This document shows, piece by piece, positions 18,408 to 28,795 of a stretch of 64,000 bases of DNA. Position 1 is the stretch's first letter. Each line of letters starts with the position of its first letter. This DNA comes from Bifidobacterium cuniculi. GTDB taxonomy: Bacteria > Actinomycetota > Actinomycetes > Actinomycetales > Bifidobacteriaceae. Location of the stretch: the NCBI RefSeq assembly GCF_000741575.1, contig NZ_JGYV01000001.1:496001-560000 (forward strand). The letters run 5' to 3'. The notes under the pieces are model-generated. The model saw nothing but the letters and a program-made list of their open reading frames with translations, had not been told where the DNA came from and ran no database searches. A program made the position numbers and the translations under genes.

Positions 18408-20711
18408 ATGAGCGTTCCCACGTCCATCTCCGGTTTCCCGCGCATCGGCCGCAACCGCGAGCTCAAGAAGATCATCGAGGCGTATTGGAAGGGCAACGCA
18501 AGCCTTGACGATGTGCGCCGGGTGGGCGCCGAGCTGCGTGAAAGCCACTGGAAGCTCGAACAGGCCGCCGGCATCGACCTCATTCCCAGCAACGACTTCT
18601 CGCTGTACGACCAGATGCTCGACACCGCGATCCTGCTGAACGTGATCCCGTCACGCTACCGTCGGCTCGGCTTCGACAATCCCGAGGAGACGCTCTTCGC
18701 CATGGCCCGCGGCTACCAGGGGGAGCGCGGCGACGTGACCGCACTGCCCATGAAGAAGTGGTTCACCACGAACTACCACTACCTGGTGCCGGAATTCGAC
18801 GTTTCCACCGAGGTGAAGCTGGGCAGCACCAAGCCCTTCGACGAGTACACCGAGGCCAAGGAGAAGCTGGGCATCGAAACCAAGCCGGTGCTCATCGGCC
18901 CCTACACCTTCCTCAAGCTGGCCCGCACCACCGATGCGCAGGAGCTCACCATCGACGAGGGACTCATCGACGCGGTGGCCGGCGTGTATGCACAGGTGGT
19001 CTCCAGGTTCATCCCGCTGGGTGCGCAGTGGATCCAGTTCGACGAGCCCTCCCTGGTCATGGACAAGACCGAGGCGGACATCAAGCTGTTCAAGTCCCTG
19101 TACTCGCGCATCCTGCCGGCACGCCAGGGCCGCATCAGGATCCTGCTCAACACCTATTTCGGCAACATCGCCGACGTGTACGAGACCGTCAACCTGTTCG
19201 CCTTCGACGGCGTGGGACTCGACCTGGTGGAGGGACGCGAGGAGAACCTCGCCGCAGTCGACCGCTACGGCGTGGCCGAGGCGACCACCCTGTTCGCCGG
19301 CGTGGTCAACGGCCGCAACATCTGGCGCAACGACTATGCGCGCAGTATCGCCCTCGTCCAGGCGCTCCGGCAGACCACCGACAAGGTGGCGGTCGCCTCG
19401 GCATGCTCGCTGCTGCACGTGCCCTTCAGCACGGCAGGGGAGGAGCAGCTCGGCCAGGACGTGCTCAGGCACCTGGCCTTCGCCCTGGAGAAGCTGGAGG
19501 AAGTACGCCAGATCGCCGACCTGGTCGACCTGAACGACGACGCCCTCAAGGCGTCCGACATCCTCAAGGCCAACCAGCTGCTCTTCGACGGCAGCCGCGT
19601 GGCGCGCGACCAGGAAGTCGCCGACCGCGTCGCCGCCCTGGGGCAGGAGGATTTTACCCGCCATCCGGCCCGTGCTGAACGCCAGAAACTCCAGCACGAG
19701 ACCCTGGAGCTGCCGCCGCTGCCCACCACGACCATCGGCTCGTTCCCGCAGACGCGCGAAGTGCGTGCCGAGCGCGCCCGCCTGCGCAAGGGCGAGATCA
19801 GCCAGGACCAGTACGACGAGTTCATCAGGAACCAGATCGACGAGGTAATCCGCCACCAGGAGCAGATCGGCCTGGACGTGCTGGTACACGGCGAATTCGA
19901 ACGCAACGACATGGTCGAATACTTCGGCCAGAACCTCAACGGCTTCCTGTTCACCAAGAACGCCTGGGTGCAGTCCTACGGCACCCGGTGCGTCAAGCCG
20001 CCGCTGGTCTGGGGCGACGTGTCCCGCGCACGTCCCATCACCGTGCAGTGGAGCTCCTACGCCCAGTCCCGTACGTCCAAGCCCATGAAGGGCATGCTCA
20101 CCGGCCCGGTGACCATCCTCAACTGGTCCTGGCCGCGCGAAGACATCACCCATGAAGAGCAGACGCAGCAGCTGGCGCTGGCCATCCGCGACGAAGTGCT
20201 GGACCTGGAGGCTGCCGGCATCCCCGTCATCCAGATCGACGAGGCCGCCTTGCGTGAGAAGCTGCCGCTGCGCCGCTCCGACTGGCACGCCAAGTACCTG
20301 GACTGGGCCATCCCCGCCTTCCGCCTGGTGCACTCCGCCGTCAAGCCCACCACGCAGATCCACACGCACATGTGCTACTCCGAGTTCAACGACATCATCG
20401 AGGACATCGACGCCATGGACGCGGACGTCATCTCCTTCGAGGCCTCCCGCGGCGACCTGGTGGTGCTGGACGCCATCCATGACGCCCGGTTCGAGACCGA
20501 AGCCGGCCCCGGCGTCTATGACATCCACTCGCCCCGCGTGCCCTCCACCGAGGAGCTGGTGGCACGGCTCGGCGAGATCCTGGACAAGATGGACGTCTCC
20601 AAGGTGTGGGTCAACCCCGACTGCGGTCTCAAGACCCGCGGCAACGAGGAGACCTGGCCCAGCCTGGAACGCATGGTCGAAGCCACGAAGATCGTGCGCG
20701 AACGCCTGTAA
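18408..20711 (+). CDS. metE: Cobalamin-independent methionine synthase
   Basis: A 767-residue enzyme that transfers the methyl group of 5-methyltetrahydropteroyl-glutamate to homocysteine. The start ATG 18408 follows GGAGGAA. The two halves are the usual duplicated barrels. Zinc ligands are His654 and Cys656 in HTHMCYSEF and Cys739 in NPDCGLKTR, matching the positions in E. coli MetE with an offset of 13. [10 protein letters not shown] marks the start of the C-terminal barrel. metF follows after a strong hairpin, so the methyl donor and its user are encoded together. The 161-base leader shows no riboswitch that I recognise. Confidence 0.97.
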   Translation: MSVPTSISGFPRIGRNRELKKIIEAYWKGNASLDDVRRVGAELRESHWKLEQAAGIDLIPSNDFSLYDQMLDTAILLNVIPSRYRRLGFDNPEETLFAMARGYQGERGDVTALPMKKWFTTNYHYLVPEFDVSTEVKLGSTKPFDEYTEAKEKLGIETKPVLIGPYTFLKLARTTDAQELTIDEGLIDAVAGVYAQVVSRFIPLGAQWIQFDEPSLVMDKTEADIKLFKSLYSRILPARQGRIRILLNTYFGNIADVYETVNLFAFDGVGLDLVEGREENLAAVDRYGVAEATTLFAGVVNGRNIWRNDYARSIALVQALRQTTDKVAVASACSLLHVPFSTAGEEQLGQDVLRHLAFALEKLEEVRQIADLVDLNDDALKASDILKANQLLFDGSRVARDQEVADRVAALGQEDFTRHPARAERQKLQHETLELPPLPTTTIGSFPQTREVRAERARLRKGEISQDQYDEFIRNQIDEVIRHQEQIGLDVLVHGEFERNDMVEYFGQNLNGFLFTKNAWVQSYGTRCVKPPLVWGDVSRARPITVQWSSYAQSRTSKPMKGMLTGPVTILNWSWPREDITHEEQTQQLALAIRDEVLDLEAAGIPVIQIDEAALREKLPLRRSDWHAKYLDWAIPAFRLVHSAVKPTTQIHTHMCYSEFNDIIEDIDAMDADVISFEASRGDLVVLDAIHDARFETEAGPGVYDIHSPRVPSTEELVARLGEILDKMDVSKVWVNPDCGLKTRGNEETWPSLERMVEATKIVRERL

Positions 20712-20735
20712 CCGTCGTCATCCACCCGGTGAGGA

Positions 20736-20768
20736 CCGGCGTGGCGGCACTGCATGCCGCCACGCCGG
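20736..20768 (+). terminator. Intercistronic hairpin between metE and metF
   Basis: A perfect 14-bp stem (20736-20749 with 20755-20768) around a five-base loop CTGCA. No T-tract follows, so it could be a partial terminator or an RNA-stability element that lowers metF relative to metE. Confidence 0.5.
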
Positions 20769-20806
20769 CATCGCCATACCCCATGCCACACTGCCGGAGG
20801 AACGCC

Positions 20807-21649
20807 ATGCCCATCTTCTCCCTCGAGATCTTCCCGCCGAAACGCACCGCCCCCGTAGGCACCATCTACGACACCCTCGACGGCCTGCAGGGCCTCAAGC
20901 CGGCCTTCATCTCCGTGACCTACGGCACCGGCAGGAGCGCGGACCGCACCGCCACGGCACGCATCGCCCATACGGTGCGCAGCGAGTACGGCATCGACGC
21001 GGTGGCGCACCTGACCGCCCAGTACCTGGACGAGGACGCGGCGCTCGAAGCCCTCGACATGTTCGACCAGGCCAAGGTCAGCGGCATCCTCGCCCTGCGG
21101 GGCGACCGCGACCCGGAGCGCGAACCCGCAGGCGTCTTCGCCCATGCCAGCGACCTGACCTCCTTCATCCGGGAACACCGTCCGGACATGAAGGTGTACG
21201 GCGCCTGCTACCCGGAGAAGCATCCGCAGGCAGCCACCCTCCAGGAGGACGTGGACAACCTCAAACGCAAGGTCGACGCTGGCTGCACGCACCTGATCTC
21301 GCAGCTGTTCTACGACAACGAGGACTTCCTGCGCTTCCGCGACCTTGCCGTGGCCGCCGGCGTGGACGTGCCCATCGAGGCCGGCATCATGCCCGTCACC
21401 AACCAGCGCTCCGTCCTGCGCATGGCCAACATGTGCCAGTCGCGGATCCCGCCGGCACTGGCGCGCATGCTGGAACGGTGGGCCGACGAGCCGGCCACGC
21501 TCAAGGACGCCGGCATCCTCTACGCCTCCCAGCAGATCGGCAACCTCGTGGCCAACGGCGTGGACGGCGTGCACCTGTACACCATGAACCGTCCCTGCGT
21601 GAGCCGGCGCATCTGGGCGAACGTACGGTCCCTCTTCGACCAGGCGTAG
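20807..21649 (+). CDS. metF: 5,10-methylenetetrahydrofolate reductase
   Basis: A 280-residue flavoprotein that makes 5-methyltetrahydrofolate for MetE. ATG 20807 follows CCGGAGGAA. FSLEIFPPKR gives the catalytic glutamate near the N-terminus, SVTYGTGRS and ALRGDRDPE are substrate and FAD contacts, and TNQRSVLRMANMC is the conserved C-terminal segment. Its position after metE fits one methionine-synthesis unit. Confidence 0.95.
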   Translation: MPIFSLEIFPPKRTAPVGTIYDTLDGLQGLKPAFISVTYGTGRSADRTATARIAHTVRSEYGIDAVAHLTAQYLDEDAALEALDMFDQAKVSGILALRGDRDPEREPAGVFAHASDLTSFIREHRPDMKVYGACYPEKHPQAATLQEDVDNLKRKVDAGCTHLISQLFYDNEDFLRFRDLAVAAGVDVPIEAGIMPVTNQRSVLRMANMCQSRIPPALARMLERWADEPATLKDAGILYASQQIGNLVANGVDGVHLYTMNRPCVSRRIWANVRSLFDQA

Positions 21650-21698
21650 GTGGGCAGTGGCTTCCCGGCGTCAGGAAAACACGGTACTGTAGTCGCGT

Positions 21699-24600
21699 AT
21701 GGACCAACAAGGCACGACTTCCATCACCACGCGCGAGATCATCCATGCCGGCATGCAGGAGATCAGCCGTTCCAGACAACTGCTGCAGGGCCTGTCCGAT
21801 GACGGCGTCACGGACGGCCAGCTGCGCGGGATGCTGGAGCAGCTGGCGCAGGTGGCGGACCCGGACGCCGCCCTGTCCCGCTTCGTGGACATCCGCAGCC
21901 AATACACCCAGTACGGCCATCCGCTGCGCGACTACCTGACGGACGGGGACCGCACGGGGCGCCTCCTGGCCACGCTGGGCGCCTCCAACGCCATGGGCAT
22001 GCTCATGCGCACCCGGCCGTCCCTGATCGAGGCGGCCACCGGCGATCCCGGGCAGGCGTTGCAGCCCACCAGGCAGGAGCGGATCCGCGCCATGCTGGAT
22101 GCCATCGGCGTGACGGAGGACGAGGGAAGACCTGTCGCGACCCGGGACCTGGCGACCGGTACGAACGCGTTGCGGCGCACCTACCGCAACCAGCTGGCGG
22201 CCATCATGGCGGCAGACGTCACCGCCGTCGACCCGATCGCCGTGCAGCCCGCCATCAGCCGCGCCCTGTCCGACATCGCCGACGCCGCGCTGGAAGGCGC
22301 CCTGGCCATCGCACGCCGGGAGGTGCCGGAAAGCGGCAAGGTCCGTTTCGCAGTCATCGGCATGGGCAAGCTGGGGGCCCAGGAACTCAACTACGTGTCC
22401 GACGTGGACCTCATCTACGTGGTTGAACCCACCATGGACACCGTCGGCGGTCAGTCCGAGCCGTCCATCGGCGACGAACGGCTCACCCGCATAGGCACGA
22501 AGATGGCCACCGTCCTGCAGAAGGTCTGCCAGTCGGTCATCGCCGGCACCACGGAGCCGGCACTGTGGTCCATCGACACCGCGCTGCGGCCCGAAGGCAA
22601 GGACGGTCCGCTCGTGCGCCGCCTGGAAGCCCACCGTGCCTACTACGGGCAGTGGTCGGAGAACTGGGAGTTCCAGGCGCTGCTCAAGGCCCGTGCCGTC
22701 GCCGGCGATGCCGCGCTCGGCGACTCGTACATGCAGATGGCATCCTCCTTCGTATGGCAGGCCGCCAAACGGGAGAACTTCGTCAACGACTGCCAGAACA
22801 TGCGCGAACGGGTGGAACGGCTGATCGCCCCGGCACTGCGCGACCGCGAGATCAAGCTGGGTCGCGGGGGACTGCGCGACGTCGAATTCACCGTGCAGAT
22901 GCTCCAGCTGGTGCACGGCCGCACCGATGCGTCGCTGCGCGTGCGATCCACGCTGGACGCGCTGCAGGCACTCTCCGAAGGCGGCTACGTGTCCCGCCGG
23001 CAGGCCAAGGAACTCAGCTGGGACTACCGGTTCGAACGCGTCCTGGAACACCGCCAGCAGATGTGGCAGCTCAAGCGCACCCACCTGTTCCCCGACCTGG
23101 GGCCCGGCAGCGACGGCGGCCTCGAGAAGAAACGCAACGTGAGCGTGGACGAACTCAACCGCAACGAGGAACTGCGCCGGCTCGCCCGCGCCGTGTCCAT
23201 GCGGCCCGAGGAGCTGGTGGAACGCTACGACGAGACCCGGCGCCAGGTACGCCACCTGCACAACGACATCTACTACCGGCCCATGCTGCCCATCAGCGCC
23301 ACACAGCCCGACGAAAGCGTCATACTGTCCCCGGAGGCGACCATGGCACGCTACGAGGCCATCGGCTTCGCCGATCCAGAAGCCGCACTGAGGCATGTAC
23401 GCGCCCTGACCGACGGCGTGACACGAGCCGCCAAGATCAACCGCATCCTCCTGCCGGCCGTCCTGCGCTGGCTGGGGGAGGGCCAGAACCCGGACATGGG
23501 ACTGCTGTACTGGCGCACCCTCGAGGAGCATTTCGGACAGGAACACGAATACCTCGGCTTCCTGAGGGACTCACCCAACGCGGCCCGGCGCCTGTGCCAC
23601 GTCCTGTCCAATTCGCGCTTCCTGGGCGATTCGCTGAACAAGTCCCTCGAATCGATCACCTGGCTGGGTCACGACGACCTCCTGACGCCCCGCACGCGCG
23701 AGGCGCTCGACACGCAGTGCGCCGCCGTGACCGGCCGGTACTCCGAGGGCATGCGCGAATGCGCCACGGCATTGCGGGCCATCCGCCGCCACGAGATCGA
23801 GCGCATCGGCCTGGGATGGATGAGCGGCGTGGACGACGACCGCTGCATGCTCACCGGCATGACCGACGTCTACGATGCCATCCTGGACGCCGCCCTGCGC
23901 TGGTCCATCGACGCGCAGCTCACGGAATCAGGCATCGAGCAGGCGCCCGCCGCCATCACCATCATCGCCATGGGCCGCTACGGCGGCCGCGAAGTCAACT
24001 TCAGCTCCGACGCGGACATCATCATCGTCTACCGGCCGGCTGCCGGCGCCGACGAAGCCACGGCGAACCAGTTCGCACGCAAGGTGCAGGAAAAGCTCAG
24101 GTCCCTCATGCAAGGCCCCGTCACGCTGGAACCGAAGATCGAACTCGACATGGACCTGCGACCCGAAGGCAAGAACGGCCCCATGGTCCGCTCCTACGCC
24201 TCCTGCGAGGAGTATTACCGCAGCTGGTCCAGCACGTGGGAACGCCAGGCGCTGCTGCGTGCACGCCATGCCGCGGGGGACGCGCAACTGGCATGGGACT
24301 TCCTGGACAACATCGCCGACCCCATGCGCTACCCGGACCGGCCGCTCACGCCGGAGGAACTGGGGCAGATACGTCGTCTCAAGGCACGCATGGAAGCCGA
24401 GCGGCTTCCACGCGGCGTACGCCGCGACCGGCACCTCAAACTCGGCAAGGGCGGCCTATCCGACGTAGAGTGGACCGTGCAGCTCCTGCAGCTCCAGTAC
24501 GCCCACGACATTCCCGAACTGCGCGTCAACTCGACCATGGCCGCACTGGATGCGTTGGCCTCCCATGGGCTCATCGACGGGGAGGACGCCGCGATCCTGC

Positions 24601-24836
24601 GCGAGGCATGGCAGATGTGCACCGATGCGCGCAACGGCAACTACCTGTGGAGTGGCCGGGCCAACCAGGCCGACATCCTGCCCACCGACGTGTACTCGCT
24701 CGGCGGCATCGCGGTCTACCTCGGGTACGACGCCAACCGCGGCCAGCGTTTCGAGAACGACATCCTCGCCGTGATGCGCCGCGCCAGGGACGTCACCGAA
24801 CGGCTGTTCTACGGCAACGAGCAGGAACGCCCCTGA
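21699..24836 (+). CDS. glnE: Bifunctional glutamine synthetase adenylyltransferase/deadenylase
   Basis: A 1045-residue protein that adenylylates and deadenylylates glutamine synthetase according to nitrogen status. It has two nucleotidyltransferase domains. The first is marked by MGKLGAQELNYVSDVDLIYV around residue 225, the second by MGRYGGREVNFSSDADIIIV around 760; each supplies the G-x-x-G-x-x-E-x-x-x-x-SDxD catalytic core. KLGRGGLRDVEFTVQ and KLGKGGLSDVEWTVQ are the paired conserved segments. ATG 21699 starts 49 bases after metF, with no strong binding site visible. With gltBD it links the window to nitrogen control. Confidence 0.96.
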   Translation: MDQQGTTSITTREIIHAGMQEISRSRQLLQGLSDDGVTDGQLRGMLEQLAQVADPDAALSRFVDIRSQYTQYGHPLRDYLTDGDRTGRLLATLGASNAMGMLMRTRPSLIEAATGDPGQALQPTRQERIRAMLDAIGVTEDEGRPVATRDLATGTNALRRTYRNQLAAIMAADVTAVDPIAVQPAISRALSDIADAALEGALAIARREVPESGKVRFAVIGMGKLGAQELNYVSDVDLIYVVEPTMDTVGGQSEPSIGDERLTRIGTKMATVLQKVCQSVIAGTTEPALWSIDTALRPEGKDGPLVRRLEAHRAYYGQWSENWEFQALLKARAVAGDAALGDSYMQMASSFVWQAAKRENFVNDCQNMRERVERLIAPALRDREIKLGRGGLRDVEFTVQMLQLVHGRTDASLRVRSTLDALQALSEGGYVSRRQAKELSWDYRFERVLEHRQQMWQLKRTHLFPDLGPGSDGGLEKKRNVSVDELNRNEELRRLARAVSMRPEELVERYDETRRQVRHLHNDIYYRPMLPISATQPDESVILSPEATMARYEAIGFADPEAALRHVRALTDGVTRAAKINRILLPAVLRWLGEGQNPDMGLLYWRTLEEHFGQEHEYLGFLRDSPNAARRLCHVLSNSRFLGDSLNKSLESITWLGHDDLLTPRTREALDTQCAAVTGRYSEGMRECATALRAIRRHEIERIGLGWMSGVDDDRCMLTGMTDVYDAILDAALRWSIDAQLTESGIEQAPAAITIIAMGRYGGREVNFSSDADIIIVYRPAAGADEATANQFARKVQEKLRSLMQGPVTLEPKIELDMDLRPEGKNGPMVRSYASCEEYYRSWSSTWERQALLRARHAAGDAQLAWDFLDNIADPMRYPDRPLTPEELGQIRRLKARMEAERLPRGVRRDRHLKLGKGGLSDVEWTVQLLQLQYAHDIPELRVNSTMAALDALASHGLIDGEDAAILREAWQMCTDARNGNYLWSGRANQADILPTDVYSLGGIAVYLGYDANRGQRFENDILAVMRRARDVTERLFYGNEQERP

Positions 24837-24863
24837 CGGATGCCGACGCTTCGCATAGCGGGC

Positions 24864-24879
24864 ACGTGGCTTGCCACGT
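24864..24879 (+). terminator. Weak hairpin between glnE and pyrB
   Basis: ACGTGGC-TT-GCCACGT forms a short 7-bp stem in the 115-base gap before the pyr operon. It could end glnE transcription or be part of the pyrB leader; no U-tract follows. Confidence 0.3.
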
Positions 24880-24951
24880 TGCCGGCAGCTGTTATCGTTG
24901 ATTAGGTCACACACGCATGGCCACCTTTGACATCCAACGAAAGGTGCACCG

Positions 24952-25950
24952 TTGAATATGCATGCACAGCCTCCCGTGGACCGCTCCATGGTCGGGATGA
25001 GCGTCATCACCCTGGACAGCCTGTCCGTTCCCCAGATCCAGGACCTGCTCCACAAGGCCCGCTACATCGACGCCCACCGCCGCCAGGTGGCCCACACCTG
25101 CGAAGGTCGCGTCCTGGCGACGCTGTTCTACGAACCCAGCACCCGCACCCGCCTGAGCTTCGAGACGGCCATGCTCAGGCTCGGCGGCCAGGTCATCGGC
25201 TTCGCCGGCGCCCAGCTCGCCTCCGTCACCAAGGGCGAATCGATCAGCGACACCCTCAAGACGGTCTCCAACTACGTCGACGTCGTCGCCATCCGCCACC
25301 CCAAGGAGGGTGCGGCACTGGTCGCGTCGCGTGCCGCGTCGGTGCCCGTCATCAACGCCGGCGACGGCGGTCACATGCATCCCACGCAGACCCTCGCCGA
25401 CCTCGCCACGATCCAGTCGCGGTTCGGCCGCATCACCGACCTCACCGTCGGCCTATGCGGAGACCTCACCTTCGGACGCACCGTCCATTCGCTCATCGAG
25501 ACACTGTGCCGCTTCGGCAACGTACGCTTCGTGCTCATCTCCCCGAACGAACTGAAGACGCCCCAGTACGTCCTCGACCGCATCAGGCAGACGCCATCCT
25601 GCTCGTATGTCGAGGTCAGCGACCTCAGCGAGGTCATCGGCGACCTCGACGTGCTGTACATGACGCGCGTGCAGAAGGAACGCTTCTTCAACGAGGACGA
25701 CTACCTGCGCCTGCGCGACACCTACATCCTCGACGAGACGAAACTCTCCCTGGCCAAGGACGACATGGCGGTCCTACACCCCCTGCCGCGCGTCAACGAG
25801 ATCGCCACTGAGGTCGACTCCGACCCGCGTGCCGCCTACTTCGAACAGGTCAGGAACGGCATGCTCATGCGCATGGCATTGGAAAGCTCGGTCCTGGGCG
25901 ACGACCTGCCCGGGTACGAACCGCTCGAGACACGGACGTTGGAGGTCTGA
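24952..25950 (+). CDS. pyrB: Aspartate carbamoyltransferase catalytic subunit
   Basis: First committed enzyme of pyrimidine synthesis, forming carbamoyl-aspartate. STRTRLSFETAM is the carbamoyl-phosphate site, and HPLPRVNEI the conserved C-terminal contact. The start is ambiguous: TTG 24952 lies seven bases after AAAGG, while the in-frame ATG 24958 gives two residues less (332 against 330). Spacing favours TTG. It heads an operon of seven genes, pyrBICFKDE, running to 31294. Confidence 0.96.
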   Translation: MNMHAQPPVDRSMVGMSVITLDSLSVPQIQDLLHKARYIDAHRRQVAHTCEGRVLATLFYEPSTRTRLSFETAMLRLGGQVIGFAGAQLASVTKGESISDTLKTVSNYVDVVAIRHPKEGAALVASRAASVPVINAGDGGHMHPTQTLADLATIQSRFGRITDLTVGLCGDLTFGRTVHSLIETLCRFGNVRFVLISPNELKTPQYVLDRIRQTPSCSYVEVSDLSEVIGDLDVLYMTRVQKERFFNEDDYLRLRDTYILDETKLSLAKDDMAVLHPLPRVNEIATEVDSDPRAAYFEQVRNGMLMRMALESSVLGDDLPGYEPLETRTLEV

Positions 25951-25954
25951 ACCC

Positions 25955-26380
25955 ATGGAAGTCACCAGCATCATCAACGGCATCATCATCGACCACGTCC
26001 CCGCCGGCAGCGCCCTCAAGGTCCTCGACTACCTCGACGTGGACCCGTCCAGCGCCCGCCTGGCATTGATCATGAACGCATCCAGCGAACGCTACGGACG
26101 CAAGGACATCATCAAGATCGAGGACATCGGCAGCGACGACATCGACCTCGACGTGCTCGGCCTGGTGGCACGCACCGCCACCGTCGGCATCGTGTGTGGC
26201 GGACGGATCGTCGACAAGCTCAGGCCGGTCCTGCCTGAACACGTCGTCAACATCATCACCTGCGCCAACCCGCGCTGCGTGACCACCACGGAGCGAGGCA
26301 TCGACCAGATGTTCCACCTCATGCACACCGAACGCGAGGAGTACCGCTGCGACTACTGCGATGAGGAGGCCCAGTTCTGA
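25955..26380 (+). CDS. pyrI: Aspartate carbamoyltransferase regulatory subunit
   Basis: A 141-residue allosteric subunit that binds CTP/ATP and joins PyrB trimers. The start ATG 25955 comes four bases after the pyrB stop and behind TGGAGGT. The zinc domain near the C-terminus is complete: C-x4-C in CANPRC and C-x2-C in CDYC. The N-terminal half has the nucleotide-binding segment of the family (IDHVPAGSALKVLDYL). Its presence predicts a feedback-regulated holoenzyme. Confidence 0.96.
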   Translation: MEVTSIINGIIIDHVPAGSALKVLDYLDVDPSSARLALIMNASSERYGRKDIIKIEDIGSDDIDLDVLGLVARTATVGIVCGGRIVDKLRPVLPEHVVNIITCANPRCVTTTERGIDQMFHLMHTEREEYRCDYCDEEAQF

Positions 26381-27771
26381 TGGCATTGACCCTCCACGAC
26401 ATCACCGTATGGGACACGGGGGAGACCATCGACCTGGTGGTCCCCGACGAGGGCCCCGACCGGGACATCGCAGCCGACGACCTCACCTTGGCGCCGGGCC
26501 TCGAGGACCCGCACGTCCACTTCCGTGACCCGGGGCAGACCGACAAGGAGGACATGGTCACCGGCTGTGCCGCGGCGGCGGCCGGCGGCTACACGAATGT
26601 CCTGATCATGCCCAACACCGTGCCCGCCATGGACGGCGAGACCGTCCGACGCGGCGAACTCGGCGCCGGCGAGGTGCTGGATGCAGGGTACGACACGGTC
26701 ATCGACTATCTGCAGCATTACGAACAGGTCCACCGGGTGACCCTGCCGGTGCGGTACGAACTGTGCGTGGCGGCCACCAAGGGACGGGCCGGTCTCGAAG
26801 CCAGCGACCCGGAGGACTGGGCGTGGTACCTGCCCTATCATGGGGACGGGAAGGACGCCGCACAGATCGCCCACCCGGTCACCGCCATGAGCGACGACGG
26901 ATCCGCCGTCCCCGAAGCGGTGCTGCGGCAGGTGCTGTCCAACTGCGAGCGGACCGGACTCTACCTCATCGAACATTGCGAACACCACGACACCGGTGCG
27001 GTCAACGCAGGCCCCGTTGCCGAACGACTCGGCGTGCCCGGCATCCCCGAGGACACCGAGCTGCGGATCGTGGCGCGGGACATCGAACTGGCCCGCGAAA
27101 CCGGCGTGCACATCCACTTCCAGCACGTGAGCACGGCCATCTCCTTCGACGCCATCAGGAAGGCCAAGCAGGAGGGGCTGCCCATCACCTGCGAGACCGC
27201 ACCGCATTACGTGGCGTTGTGCGACGAGGACCTGCTGCGGTATGGCACCCTCGCGAAGATGAACCCGCCGCTGCGTTCCGCCGCGGACCGCGAAGCCACC
27301 ATCGCCGCCGTCGCGGACGGGACCGTGGACCTCATCGCCACGGACCACGCGCCACACACCCTCGCCGAAAAGGCCGCAGGATTCCTCGACGCCCCCAACG
27401 GCATCATCGGGCTGGAATGCGCCTACGCCGTCTGCCACAAGGCATTGGTCGACTCCGGCGCCATCGACGACGCCAGGCTCATCGAGCTCATGTCGGTCGC
27501 CCCCGCACGGCTCATGGGCCACAAGGCGACCGACATCGCCGGTTTGCTGGACCACGCGCCCGCCCAGGGCGCCAAGCGCGTCCTCGACCTGCGGTCCGTG
27601 CCCGGGGCGGACCTGGTGGACCTCGTGGTGCTGGATACCCGCCGTTCCTGGACCGTCGACCCGGAGGCATTCCGTTCCAAGGCACGCAACACCCCGTTCG
27701 GCGGATGGCAGGTCACCGGCATGCCGATGGCCACCATCGTCGGATCCCGTCTCATGTCCGCACGTTGGTAA
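26380..27771 (+). CDS. pyrC: Dihydroorotase
   Basis: A 463-residue class I dihydroorotase (amidohydrolase fold) that closes carbamoyl-aspartate to dihydroorotate. The ATG overlaps the pyrI stop by one base (TGATG). Metal ligands are His45 and His47 in DPHVHFRDP, later histidines in HIHFQHVS and CETAPHYVALC, and the aspartate in ATDHAPHT. The C-terminal WTVDPEAFRSKARNTPF is the typical tail. Confidence 0.95.
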   Translation: MALTLHDITVWDTGETIDLVVPDEGPDRDIAADDLTLAPGLEDPHVHFRDPGQTDKEDMVTGCAAAAAGGYTNVLIMPNTVPAMDGETVRRGELGAGEVLDAGYDTVIDYLQHYEQVHRVTLPVRYELCVAATKGRAGLEASDPEDWAWYLPYHGDGKDAAQIAHPVTAMSDDGSAVPEAVLRQVLSNCERTGLYLIEHCEHHDTGAVNAGPVAERLGVPGIPEDTELRIVARDIELARETGVHIHFQHVSTAISFDAIRKAKQEGLPITCETAPHYVALCDEDLLRYGTLAKMNPPLRSAADREATIAAVADGTVDLIATDHAPHTLAEKAAGFLDAPNGIIGLECAYAVCHKALVDSGAIDDARLIELMSVAPARLMGHKATDIAGLLDHAPAQGAKRVLDLRSVPGADLVDLVVLDTRRSWTVDPEAFRSKARNTPFGGWQVTGMPMATIVGSRLMSARW

Positions 27772-27786
27772 GGAGCACAGGCAAGC

Positions 27787-28749
27787 ATGGACCGTCTCAT
27801 TGAAGCCATCGAGGCAGCACAGAACCCAAGCGTCGTGGGCCTGGACCCCACGCCGGCGCTGGTGCCGCCCCAAGTAGTCGATTCCTTCGCCGAGGAAGTC
27901 GCCGACCAGGTGGAGGACCCCCGGGAACTGCGGGCCACCCAGCTGTCCGTGGCGTACTTCGCCTTCAACTGCGCGATCATCGACGCCGTCGCCGACATCG
28001 TCCCCGCCGTCAAGCCGCAGATCGCCATGTACGAGGCGCTCGGACCGGCCGGCGTCGACGTCTACACCATGACCTGCGAATATGCGCAGCAGCAGGGACT
28101 GTACGTCCTGGGGGACATCAAGCGCGGCGACATCGGATCGACGGCCGCCGCCTACGCCGCCCACCTGGCAGGCGTCGCGGGAGGGGAGGAGCCGTTCGAC
28201 GCATGGCATGAGGATGCCGTCACCGTCAACCCCTACCTGGGTTCGGACGGCATCGTCCCGTTCACGGATGCCGCCAAGGCCGCCGACAAGGACCTGTTCG
28301 CCCTGGTGCGCACCTCCAACCCCTCCAGCGTCCAGCTCCAAGAACTGGAGCTTGCGGACGGACGGCGCGTATATGAGCACGTCGCGGCCCTGGTAGAAGA
28401 GTGGGGTGCCGATTCCATCGGACGATTCGGCTACTCCCGGGTGGGCGCCGTCGTGGGCGCCACCCACCCGGACGAGGGCAGGGCACTGCGTGGGGCCATG
28501 CCCCACACCTTCTTCCTGGTGCCCGGATACGGCGCGCAAGGCGGCACCGCGCAGTCGGTCGCCGGCATGTTCGACCGCAACGGCTCCGGCGCCATCGTCA
28601 ACTCCTCGCGCGGCATCATCGGCGCCTGGCTCCGGTCGGAACGATGGGACGACTCCATGGAGGCGTCCGAAGCCCTGGAGCTGGTCGCGCAGTGCGCACG
28701 CGAAGCGGCCCTCGACATGCGCGACCAGCTGCGCGTCGCCATCCCCTAA
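27787..28749 (+). CDS. pyrF: Orotidine 5'-phosphate decarboxylase (long, actinobacterial type)
   Basis: A 320-residue enzyme of the longer type 2 family common in actinobacteria. VGLDPTP near the N-terminus and GDIKRGDIGSTA with the catalytic D-x-K-x-x-D pattern define it. VNPYLGSDGIVPF and FFLVPGYGAQGGT are further phosphate-binding segments. ATG 27787 follows AAGGAGC 15 bases after pyrC. It makes UMP as the last step, although the next three genes encode earlier steps. Confidence 0.95.
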   Translation: MDRLIEAIEAAQNPSVVGLDPTPALVPPQVVDSFAEEVADQVEDPRELRATQLSVAYFAFNCAIIDAVADIVPAVKPQIAMYEALGPAGVDVYTMTCEYAQQQGLYVLGDIKRGDIGSTAAAYAAHLAGVAGGEEPFDAWHEDAVTVNPYLGSDGIVPFTDAAKAADKDLFALVRTSNPSSVQLQELELADGRRVYEHVAALVEEWGADSIGRFGYSRVGAVVGATHPDEGRALRGAMPHTFFLVPGYGAQGGTAQSVAGMFDRNGSGAIVNSSRGIIGAWLRSERWDDSMEASEALELVAQCAREAALDMRDQLRVAIP

Positions 28750-28795
28750 CAACACGGACCTGGTCATCACATCAACAGCAGGAGAGGAAGCATCA

